DNA from: Prevotella sp. | Lineage (GTDB): Bacteria; Bacteroidota; Bacteroidia; Bacteroidales; Bacteroidaceae | Length of the DNA stretch: 44,858 bases | Reading direction: 5' to 3' | Assembly: GCA_017545045.1 (NCBI GenBank) | Contig: JAFYDA010000131.1 | Coordinates: 1-44,858, forward strand | Shown here: positions 7,889 through 14,439 of the stretch, piece by piece | How positions within the stretch are numbered: position 1 is the first letter of the stretch | How the letters are laid out: each line of letters begins with the position of its first letter | Position numbers and translations under genes: made by a program | The notes under the pieces: generated by a model | Database searches by the model: none | The model's input: the letters and a program-made list of their open reading frames with translations, nothing else | Told to the model about the DNA's origin: nothing

Positions 7889-7967
7889 AACGTCTGCAAA
7901 GTTACGAAAAAATATGCATTGTGCATTGAGCATTGTACATTTTTTTTGTACCTTTGCAGACGTTATG
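7886..7967. promoter_or_regulatory. Divergent promoter region bounded by a 16-bp inverted repeat
   Basis: CATAACGTCTGCAAAG (7886-7901) and its exact reverse complement CTTTGCAGACGTTATG (7952-7967) bound the region; each arm holds a start codon, the leader and most of a -7 box. Plus strand: TACCTTTG 7949-7956 with TTG 7926-7928, 20-bp spacer (RDD gene). Minus strand: TAACTTTG 7897-7904 (SpoIIM operon), no clear -33. The two genes would thus have near-identical leaders and could share a regulator or be invertible. Confidence 0.75.
7916..7943 (+). repeat. Heptamer tandem repeat inside the divergent promoter
   Basis: Four 7-bp units, GCATTGT, GCATTGA, GCATTGT and ACATTTT, follow each other. Each of the first three brings a TTG, and the middle one lies exactly 20 bp from the plus-strand -7 box. 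A change in copy number would shift which TTG is used. Confidence 0.7.
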
Positions 7968-8663
7968 GCAGAAAAAAGCATCGTCACAGGACAATATGTA
8001 CGCATTCGTCAGACGCCGGCCAGTGTCGGCGAGCGCATGCTGGCCCAGTTGATTGACTGGGCGGTGCAGGCGGGCTATGTCGCATTATGGATATACCTCG
8101 ACATTCATCTCGGCACATTGCTGGTTATCTTGTTGGTGGTGTTGCCCGCTTTATTATATGGTCTGCTGTGCGAGCTTTTCACGGGGGGACAGACTATCGG
8201 CAAGTGGATTGTCAAGTTGCGGGTCATCATGGCCGACGGCACATTGCCCTCCCTCAGTGCCTACCTGCTTCGATGGCTGCTGATGATGGTCGACGGTCCC
8301 ATGCTGGGCTGCGTCGGTGTGCTTGTCATGATCCTCAACCGCAACAACCAGCGCTTTGGCGACATGGCAGCAGGTACGCTGGTGGTCAAGCTGCGCAGCT
8401 ATTCCAAGATACAGGTCAGTCTCGACGAATACGACTATCTGACGAAGGATTACCGTCCCTCTTATCCCCAGGCCTCCGACCTCTCGTTAGAGCAGATAGA
8501 CGTTATCTGCCGGACTCTGGACGGCGATGTGGAAGATCGCATCTGTCAGCTGTCGCAAAAGGTGCAGCAGCTGCTTGGCGTTGAACGGCGTGAAACCAAC
8601 GACGAAAACTTCCTGCGCCGTATTGTCCGCGATTATCAGTATTATGCGTTAGAGGAAATCTGA
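7965..8663 (+). CDS. RDD family membrane protein
   Basis: From the ATG in the inverted repeat the product has 232 residues. The RDD core is present: R in VGERMLAQLIDWAV, D in the same stretch, two membrane helices (GTLLVILLVVLPALLYGLLC and a second after LSAYLLRW), GGQTIGKWIVKLRV and NQRFGDMAAGTLVVKL. A roughly 90-residue cytoplasmic tail follows. RDD proteins are associated with transport in some bacteria, but no role is known in this cluster. It is divergent from the SpoIIM operon and converges on pepP with stop codons 2 bp apart. Confidence 0.88.
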   Translation: MAEKSIVTGQYVRIRQTPASVGERMLAQLIDWAVQAGYVALWIYLDIHLGTLLVILLVVLPALLYGLLCELFTGGQTIGKWIVKLRVIMADGTLPSLSAYLLRWLLMMVDGPMLGCVGVLVMILNRNNQRFGDMAAGTLVVKLRSYSKIQVSLDEYDYLTKDYRPSYPQASDLSLEQIDVICRTLDGDVEDRICQLSQKVQQLLGVERRETNDENFLRRIVRDYQYYALEEI

Positions 8664-8665
8664 CG

Positions 8666-10474
8666 CTATTTTTGTAAAGGGGCGCAGGCCTCGCGCAGCC
8701 AATCCACCTCATCGGCGGCAAGAAGTGGCGACAACTTGTCGAAGACCGTCTGGTGGTATTGGTTCAGCCATTCGGTTTCTTCTTGTGTCATCATTCCTGC
8801 GACGATAGGACGCTTGTCGATGGGACAGAGCGTGAGCGACTCAAATTGCAGGAATTTGCCAAACTCCGTTTCTTTGTAAGGCACGATGAGCAGCGTGTTT
8901 TCAGTGCGGGCTCCACAGCGGCCTGGCAGATAGATACCAGGTTCGTCGGTAATGGTCATGCCTGCCACGAGGGGGGCTGGCTTCCATTCCATGCGGAACT
9001 GGTGAGGCCCTTCGTGAACATTCAGGTAGGTGCCCACACCGTGCCCCGTGCCGTGCAGGTAGTTAAGGCCTTCTCGCCACATGTCCTTGCGTGCCAGTAT
9101 GTCAATCTGTGTGCCGCTGGCTCCGCTGGGGAACTTGCACAGCTCAATCTGGATATGGCCTTTCAGCACCAGCGTATAGATTTTCTTCTCCTCGTCGGTC
9201 AGTGGGCCGAGGGCAATCGTCCTTGTGATGTCTGTCGTGCCGTCGAGGTATTGTGCACCGCTGTCGAGCAGCAGCAGACCGTGAGGCTCTATCGGAATGT
9301 CAGTCTCAGGCGTAGCCTCATAGTGTACGATGGCGGCATGTGCGCCGTAGCCGGCAATGGTATCGAACGAGATGTCGCGGTAGAGTGGTTGTTCGGCGCG
9401 TAGGGCGGTGAGTTTGCGGTCTACTGAGATCTCTGTGAGGGTGCTGGTGGGGGAAGCACCAGCCTCGAACTGGTCGTCCAACCACTTCAGGAACTTCACC
9501 ATGGCGATGCCGTCTTTCAGCATCGCCGACCTAAAACCCGCAATCTCTGTGGCATTCTTCACGGTTTTCATCCGCTTGACGGGCGACTCCTCGGCCACGA
9601 TGTCGCGGGTGACGGCTTTGTACAAGGTGTAGTTCACCTCGTCGGGGTCGAGCAGGATGTTATACTCGAAGTAGTCCTTCAGTCCGCGGGCGACGTTTTC
9701 GTAGTCGTCCACGCTGATACCCTCGTCCTGCAGGTATGCCGATACCTCGGGCGTCAGCTTCACCTTATTTATATAAAGGGTGACGTCCTTCGACGATATC
9801 AGCAGGTACGACACGAAGACGGGGTTGCAGTGTACGTCCGTACCCCTGAGGTTCAGCGTCCATGCGATGTCGTCGAGGGCTGCCATCAGCATGCCGTCGG
9901 CGTGGCGTTCGCGCAGTGCCTGCCGGATGCGGGCTATCTTGTCACGGGTGCTCTCGCCGGCATACGCCATGGGGAATAGTTCGACGGGATCAGACGGGAT
10001 GGGCGGACGGTCAGTCCAAACCTGACTGAGCGGGTCCAGATTGGTGCGCAGCGTGATGCCTCCTCGTTTGCGGAGGTCGGCTATCAGTTCCTTCACGGCA
10101 TTGGCTGAGGAGCACCATCCGTCGACGCCTACTTCAGCACCTGCACCACATTCCTTGCCTATCCACTCGGCGATGGTGGGCGTACCCTCTATCTTGAGCT
10201 TCTGTAGTTGGAACTCTGTGCCACGGAGCTGTTCTTCGGCGGCAATGAAGTAGCGCGAGTCTGTCCACAGGGCGGCACTGGTCATGGTGACGACGGCCGT
10301 GCCGGCAGAACCGTTGAATCCTGAAATGAACTCGCGTCCCTTCCAGTGGTCGGGGATATACTCGCCCTGATGAGGGTCTGTGCTGGGGAAGATGAAGGCC
10401 GACAGATGCTCACGGCGCATCACTTCGCGGAGGTCTTCTAACCGCTGATTTACTTTCTCCGTCATAATCATCAT
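8666..10474 (-). CDS. pepP: Xaa-Pro aminopeptidase, long three-domain form (M24B)
   Basis: The product is about 602 residues: two creatinase-like N-terminal domains and an M24 pita-bread domain, the layout of eukaryote-type aminopeptidase P (about 600-620 aa). Metal ligands are seen in LLDSGAQYLDGTTDITRT (two Asp), HGTGHGVGTYLNVHEGPH (His), TDEPGIYLPG (Glu) and GARTENTLLIV (Glu). It removes an N-terminal residue before proline and is probably cytosolic, as no signal peptide is seen. A TTG at 10486 is in frame but sits in the T tract of the mdh terminator, so ATG 10474 (or 10471, 10465) is preferred. Confidence 0.92.
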   Translation of the reverse strand: MMIMTEKVNQRLEDLREVMRREHLSAFIFPSTDPHQGEYIPDHWKGREFISGFNGSAGTAVVTMTSAALWTDSRYFIAAEEQLRGTEFQLQKLKIEGTPTIAEWIGKECGAGAEVGVDGWCSSANAVKELIADLRKRGGITLRTNLDPLSQVWTDRPPIPSDPVELFPMAYAGESTRDKIARIRQALRERHADGMLMAALDDIAWTLNLRGTDVHCNPVFVSYLLISSKDVTLYINKVKLTPEVSAYLQDEGISVDDYENVARGLKDYFEYNILLDPDEVNYTLYKAVTRDIVAEESPVKRMKTVKNATEIAGFRSAMLKDGIAMVKFLKWLDDQFEAGASPTSTLTEISVDRKLTALRAEQPLYRDISFDTIAGYGAHAAIVHYEATPETDIPIEPHGLLLLDSGAQYLDGTTDITRTIALGPLTDEEKKIYTLVLKGHIQIELCKFPSGASGTQIDILARKDMWREGLNYLHGTGHGVGTYLNVHEGPHQFRMEWKPAPLVAGMTITDEPGIYLPGRCGARTENTLLIVPYKETEFGKFLQFESLTLCPIDKRPIVAGMMTQEETEWLNQYHQTVFDKLSPLLAADEVDWLREACAPLQK

Positions 10475-10484
10475 ATTTGATAGC

Positions 10485-10515
10485 AAAAAAAGAGGATGTG
10501 CCGGAACACACCCTC
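10485..10515 (-). terminator. Rho-independent terminator of mdh
   Basis: On the minus strand GAGGGTGTG, loop TTCCGG and CACATCCTC form a 9-bp stem (one G-T pair) followed at once by TTTTTTT. It lies 15 bases after the mdh stop and before pepP, so pepP must use read-through or an unseen promoter. Confidence 0.9.
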
Positions 10516-10529
10516 ATGGATTTTATTTT

Positions 10530-11522
10530 TTAGAGGTTTGGATTAATCTTGCTCCACTCCGAGATGGGCGGTACGATGTTCAGCGTCACCAGCTCGTCGC
10601 GCATCTTGCACAGGTGCTCGTAGCTCTGATCCAGCTTAGCGTTCTCCTCGGCAGTCCCCTGAGGAACCTCGAACTTAGCACCCTCGGCAGTCATGGTGGT
10701 CTTCATAGCCATCATGATGTGGTCGTACTTGTCGGTCTTCACGTATGTGCCAACGGGGAAGCGGAAAGGTTCGCCGCCCATGGCTGCACGGATCATCTCA
10801 ACGCTGAGATATGAAGGGCTCTGGAATGAGCTGCGTCCGCGAAGCTCGATAATCTTGGCACCGCCCTTGGTGACGTCAACCTTCATCTGCTCCCACTCCT
10901 CAGCGGGGAACTCAGCCGTACCGATGATGTCGGTCAGCTTGCGACCGGCAATCTCTACGTGGCTGCCGAAGACGGCCATCTGCTCACCGTGGCCACCGTA
11001 GGTAGCGCAACCGGTAATCTCGTTCTGCATCACACCGAACTTCTTAGCCAGTGCACTCTGCAGACGGGTGGTGTCGAGACCTGCGAGGGTAGTCACCTGT
11101 CCGGGCTTCAAGCCAGAATAGAGCAGGGTTACCAGACCAGTGAGGTCGGCGGGGTTGAAGATGATGACGACATGCTTCACGTCGGGGCAGAACTTTTTGA
11201 TGTTCTGACCGAGTTCCTCAGCAATCTTACAGTTACCGGCCAGCAGATCCTCGCGGGTCATGCCTGCCTTACGGGGAGCACCACCTGAAGATATGATATA
11301 CTTTGCATTCTTGAAAGCCACTTCAGCATCCGTTGTAGCCACGATGTTCACATCGTCGAAGCCACTCTGGCGCATTTCCTCGGCTACACCTTCGGGTGAG
11401 AATACATCGTAGAGACAGAGTTCGCTTGTCAGGCCCATCATCAGGGCGCACTGAGCCATGTTTGATCCGATCATGCCTGCTGCGCCGACAATGACCAGTT
11501 TGTCATTTGTTAATGTTGCCAT
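10530..11522 (-). CDS. mdh: Malate dehydrogenase (NAD)
   Basis: The 330-residue protein has the Rossmann NAD motif GAAGMIGS near residue 13, the mobile-loop arginines (GGAPRKAGMTRED), NPAD, LDTTRLQ with the second substrate Arg, and the catalytic His in YGGHGEQMAVFG. This is the lactate/malate dehydrogenase superfamily; the loop RKAGMTR fits malate specificity. In Bacteroidales it reduces oxaloacetate to malate on the reductive branch to succinate and propionate. It is a single gene with its own promoter and terminator. Confidence 0.95.
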   Translation of the reverse strand: MATLTNDKLVIVGAAGMIGSNMAQCALMMGLTSELCLYDVFSPEGVAEEMRQSGFDDVNIVATTDAEVAFKNAKYIISSGGAPRKAGMTREDLLAGNCKIAEELGQNIKKFCPDVKHVVIIFNPADLTGLVTLLYSGLKPGQVTTLAGLDTTRLQSALAKKFGVMQNEITGCATYGGHGEQMAVFGSHVEIAGRKLTDIIGTAEFPAEEWEQMKVDVTKGGAKIIELRGRSSFQSPSYLSVEMIRAAMGGEPFRFPVGTYVKTDKYDHIMMAMKTTMTAEGAKFEVPQGTAEENAKLDQSYEHLCKMRDELVTLNIVPPISEWSKINPNL

Positions 11523-11558
11523 AATTCTTATGTTTTTGATAGTTATTTAAAAGTGCTG

Positions 11559-11566
11559 CAAAGATA
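11559..11566 (-). promoter_or_regulatory. mdh promoter -7 element
   Basis: Minus-strand TATCTTTG (TAnnTTTG) lies about 37 bases before the mdh ATG. No TTG at the usual 19-21 bp is seen; the upstream stretch is an A/T run. Confidence 0.65.
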
Positions 11567-11648
11567 CATAAAAAAAAACATAGTATCGAACTATTAACAG
11601 AGATTAATATTTCGTACTATGACTTTTGTCAGGTAGACTTGTCAAAAG

Positions 11649-11819
11649 CTATCTTATGACCTTCCTGCCGTTGATGATATATACGCCCTTCGGCAGATTG
11701 TCGAACGATGTCGCATTATGGCGTATCTTCTGACCACGAATGTCGAAGACATCGAATGATTGTCCGTCAAGAGGCAGATTTCTGATGCCAGTATTCTCTG
11801 CAACTCTTGTGAAGAGACG
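11649..11819 (-). pseudogene. Fragment of a T9SS type A sorting domain
   Basis: On the minus strand 56 codons end in TAG and contain FDVFDIRGQKIRHNATSFD followed by NLPKGVYIINGRKVIR. This is the typical end of Prevotella-type T9SS C-terminal domains (V.D..G..V....L..GiYii.g.Kv..). An in-frame TAA stands just before RLFTRVAENTG and no start or cargo domain is present, so only the tail of a secreted protein survives. It lies in the gene-poor stretch 11523-12583. Confidence 0.75.
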
Positions 11820-11922
11820 TTAGATCTCATGGCAAGGAACAGATTCTGTACCTCCTAAAATCCGCAGATAATTTTTCAATGGTCTAATTTTGCCGTCCTT
11901 TGAGACATGTCTGTCTGTTTTT

Positions 11923-11941
11923 GAGCAACTTTTTGTTGCTC
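11923..11941. other. Perfect small hairpin
   Basis: GAGCAAC-TTTTT-GTTGCTC is a perfect 7-bp stem with 5-nt loop in the gene-poor stretch. No T tract follows on either strand, so it is not a standard terminator. The 10-bp palindrome AGACATGTCT lies just upstream at about 11903. Confidence 0.45.
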
Positions 11942-12113
11942 AGGTACTTATAAAGAAAGTTAAATTAAAGTGCTGCGGGATTTAGGTATTATTGATAACG
12001 TTCACTTCATTATCTAACGTTTTCACTCGCAAGGTTGGCACATGATGCTCCCATTCTCGCTGACGCGCCTACCCACAGCCTTTCTGCTGAGCGGATTATC
12101 TTCGCTCCGTTTG

Positions 12114-12143
12114 CAAAGATAGTATAAACTGAGCAAAGTACAA
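12114..12143 (-). promoter_or_regulatory. Orphan leftward promoter
   Basis: Minus-strand TATCTTTG at 12114-12121 and TTG at 12141-12143 (19-bp spacer) make a full Bacteroidetes promoter. It would transcribe leftward from about 12108 into sequence without a recognisable protein, so it may drive a small RNA or be left from a deleted gene. Confidence 0.6.
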
Positions 12144-12283
12144 AAAAAATAGTGAAGATAATGCAATTTTCACTCGTCATCAGTCCAACGCGGAAACTGC
12201 CGATGCCAGCAGGGGCGTATAAGCAAAAAAAGGCTGTGTAAAAAGAAATAAAAACAATGCGCAAAATTCCCGTCCGAAGCCGT

Positions 12284-12355
12284 CGGACTGTCAGTCCGAC
12301 GCAGGACGGACAAAAAGTCCGAAGCGGGACGGACTGTCAGTCCGAAGCCTTCGGA
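12284..12355. repeat. Array of 23-bp palindromic units
   Basis: Three units begin with CGGAC at 12284, 12307 and 12330, exactly 23 bp apart. Each holds a 5-bp hairpin CGGAC-N5-GTCCG with loop TGTCA, AAAAA or TGTCA, then a spacer like AAGCGGGA. The first is extended to the 19-bp palindrome GTCGGACTGTCAGTCCGAC (12282-12300), and the end forms TCCGAAG-C-CTTCGGA (12341-12355). Confidence 0.8.
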
Positions 12356-12450
12356 TTGGTTCAAACAAATAATCCGCCGCCGCGATGCAGCTCACCCTCG
12401 TCATGACCTTCGTGGTGCAGACGGCGGGGGCGGCAACGGCGGCGATTTAG

Positions 12451-12493
12451 GCGGGCGAAAGTGACAAGTGACACGGCACTTTCGCCCGCTTTT
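12451..12493 (+). terminator. Strong terminator-like hairpin
   Basis: GCGGGCGAAAGTG (12451-12463) and CACTTTCGCCCGC (12477-12489) form a perfect 13-bp stem with 13-nt loop followed by TTTT. It abuts the stop of a 21-codon GC-rich reading frame (12385-12450, starting MQLTLVM) that I cannot identify, perhaps the tail of a lost gene. Confidence 0.6.
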
Positions 12494-12523
12494 CCGTTAA
12501 ACTTTGTCACATTTTCCGTGCGA

Positions 12524-12556
12524 TTGCAGTTTTTTTTTGAAAAATGTATACCTTTG
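12524..12556 (+). promoter_or_regulatory. Promoter upstream of the DUF4160-like remnant and fhs
   Basis: TACCTTTG at 12549-12556 is a -7 element; TTG at 12524-12526 could be the -33 with a 22-bp spacer. No better promoter lies between here and fhs, so fhs is probably expressed from it with a leader of roughly 200 bases. Confidence 0.65.
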
Positions 12557-12583
12557 CACTCGAAATCTAAACAACAAATAATC

Positions 12584-12736
12584 ATGGGACAACTCGCATT
12601 CCTGAGACTATTCATCCTTGTGGCCATCTCGCTCGACAGGAACGATAACCGGCGGCACGTCCACGTGTTCTACAAGGGCAAGCGCCACCAGCACTCTGTG
12701 GCCTAGATTTGGATAGAGAAGAACGGCGAGCCGTGA
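12584..12736 (+). pseudogene. Truncated DUF4160-like small gene
   Basis: An ATG reading frame gives a 40-residue product with RRHVHVFYKGKRHQHSVA, then TAG; in the same frame it continues IWIEKNGEP to TGA. HVHVF...AKIWIE..GE is the pattern of small DUF4160 proteins, in which a Lys or similar residue would replace the stop. The remaining C-terminal half is missing. It is preceded by a promoter and followed 24 bp later by fhs, so it now may serve as a leader ORF. Family assignment is from memory. Confidence 0.55.
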
Positions 12737-12760
12737 TGGAGACGATTTTTTGTAGCCATT

Positions 12761-14437
12761 ATGAAGACAGACATACAGATAGCACGCGAATGTGAATTGA
12801 AGCCGATAGGCGACATCGCCGCACAGTTGGGAATTGAACCCGAGAAAATAGAACCGTACGGACGCTACATGGCTAAGGTGCCAGTATCGCTCATAGACGA
12901 GGAGAGAGTCAAACAGAGCCGTTTGATTCTGGTGACTGCTATCAGCCCTACGAAGGCTGGCATCGGCAAGACGACGGTCAGTATAGGCCTGACGCTGGGC
13001 CTGAACAAAATTGGCAAGAAAGCGGCCGTGGCCCTGCGAGAACCCTCGCTGGGTCCCTGCTTCGGTATCAAGGGCGGTGCTGCCGGTGGTGGCTATGCGC
13101 AGGTGTTGCCAATGGAGAAGATTAATCTGCATTTCACGGGTGACTTCCATGCCGTGACATCGGCCCACAACACCATCAGCGCGCTGCTGGACAACTATAT
13201 CTATCAGCACCGCAAAGACGGATTTTCGCTCCGAGAAGTCTACTGGAAGCGCGTGCTCGACGTGAACGACCGTGCCCTGCGCAACGTGGTGACGGGACTG
13301 CGGGGCGACGGAGTGGTTTCGGAGACGGGCTTTGACATCACACCCGCGTCGGAACTGATGGCCATTCTCTGTCTGGCCACAAGTGAGGAGGATCTGCAGC
13401 GCCGCATCGAGAATATCTTGTTGGGTATTACTTCCGACGGCAAGCCTTTTCGCGTTCGCGACCTCGGTGTGGCGGGCGCTATTACCGTGCTGCTGAGCGA
13501 TGCCCTTTCGCCTAATCTCGTGCAGACAACAGAGCAGACACCGGCTTTCATCCATGGCGGTCCGTTTGCCAACATCGCCCACGGATGCAGCAGCGTGCTG
13601 GCCACGAAAATGGCCATGAGCTATTGTGACTTTGTGGTGACGGAGGCTGGCTTTGGAGCAGACTTAGGAGCGGAGAAATTCTTCGACATCAAATGCCGCA
13701 AAGCCGGGCTGCAGCCCCGGTTGGTGGTTATCGTGGCCACGACGCAGGGCCTGAAGATGCATGGCGGCGTGGCTTTGGAGGCCATCAAGGAGCCAAACAG
13801 CAAGGGACTGACAGAAGGATTGAAGAACCTGAATCGCCATATTAACAATATGCAGGGCTTCGGACAGCCCGTCGTCGTTACGCTGAACCGCTTCGATTTT
13901 GATACGGACGATGAGATTGACATCGTCCGTAAGAACTGCGAGGACCTGGGGGTAGGCTTTGCCGTGAACGAAGCTTTCCTGAAAGGCGGCGAGGGTGCTG
14001 TAGATTTGGCCCAGAAGGTGGTAGAGACCATTGACCGAATACAGCCGCTGCCCATTCACTTTACCTATCCCGAGAACGACACGATAGAGGGAAAGATTGA
14101 GAAGGTTTGCAAACGCATCTATGGCGCTGCCAACATGGTGTTCACCAAGACGGGCAAGAAGCGACTGGACGCTATCAGGGAGATTTTCGGGGACGACAAG
14201 GACATCAACCGCTATCCCGTCTGCATCGCCAAGACGCAGTTCTCCTTCACTGCCGACTCAACAATCTACGGTTCGCCCGAGGGTTTCACCATCCGCATCC
14301 GCGACGTCATTCTGAACTGCGGCAGTGAGATGATTGTTGCTATCGCTGGCGACATGGTCCGTATGCCCGGACTGCCGAAGAGTCCGCAAGCCGAACGCAT
14401 CACCATCGAGAACGGTGTCATCGAAGGACTGTCCTGA
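12761..14437 (+). CDS. fhs: Formate-tetrahydrofolate ligase
   Basis: The 558-residue protein is the normal length for Fhs and shows the P-loop [11 protein letters not shown] (62-72), [19 protein letters not shown] and the family block [14 protein letters not shown]. It makes 10-formyl-THF from formate, ATP and THF. In a formate-producing anaerobe this supplies one-carbon units for purines and other uses. It converges on hypD with stops only 2 bp apart and no hairpin between. Expression probably starts at the 12549 promoter. Confidence 0.96.
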   Translation: MKTDIQIARECELKPIGDIAAQLGIEPEKIEPYGRYMAKVPVSLIDEERVKQSRLILVTAISPTKAGIGKTTVSIGLTLGLNKIGKKAAVALREPSLGPCFGIKGGAAGGGYAQVLPMEKINLHFTGDFHAVTSAHNTISALLDNYIYQHRKDGFSLREVYWKRVLDVNDRALRNVVTGLRGDGVVSETGFDITPASELMAILCLATSEEDLQRRIENILLGITSDGKPFRVRDLGVAGAITVLLSDALSPNLVQTTEQTPAFIHGGPFANIAHGCSSVLATKMAMSYCDFVVTEAGFGADLGAEKFFDIKCRKAGLQPRLVVIVATTQGLKMHGGVALEAIKEPNSKGLTEGLKNLNRHINNMQGFGQPVVVTLNRFDFDTDDEIDIVRKNCEDLGVGFAVNEAFLKGGEGAVDLAQKVVETIDRIQPLPIHFTYPENDTIEGKIEKVCKRIYGAANMVFTKTGKKRLDAIREIFGDDKDINRYPVCIAKTQFSFTADSTIYGSPEGFTIRIRDVILNCGSEMIVAIAGDMVRMPGLPKSPQAERITIENGVIEGLS

Positions 14438-14439
14438 CG

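Noticed and set aside
7889-8005. 39-codon extension of the SpoIIM-like protein
   Set aside because: It runs through the divergent promoter, the heptamers and the RDD start.
12557-12760. Riboswitch ahead of fhs (for example THF-responsive)
   Set aside because: No conserved aptamer motif or expression platform was recognised; the stretch is accounted for by the DUF4160-like remnant.
12608-13582. 324-codon minus frame opposite fhs
   Set aside because: Shadow of fhs, whose conserved motifs fix the coding strand.
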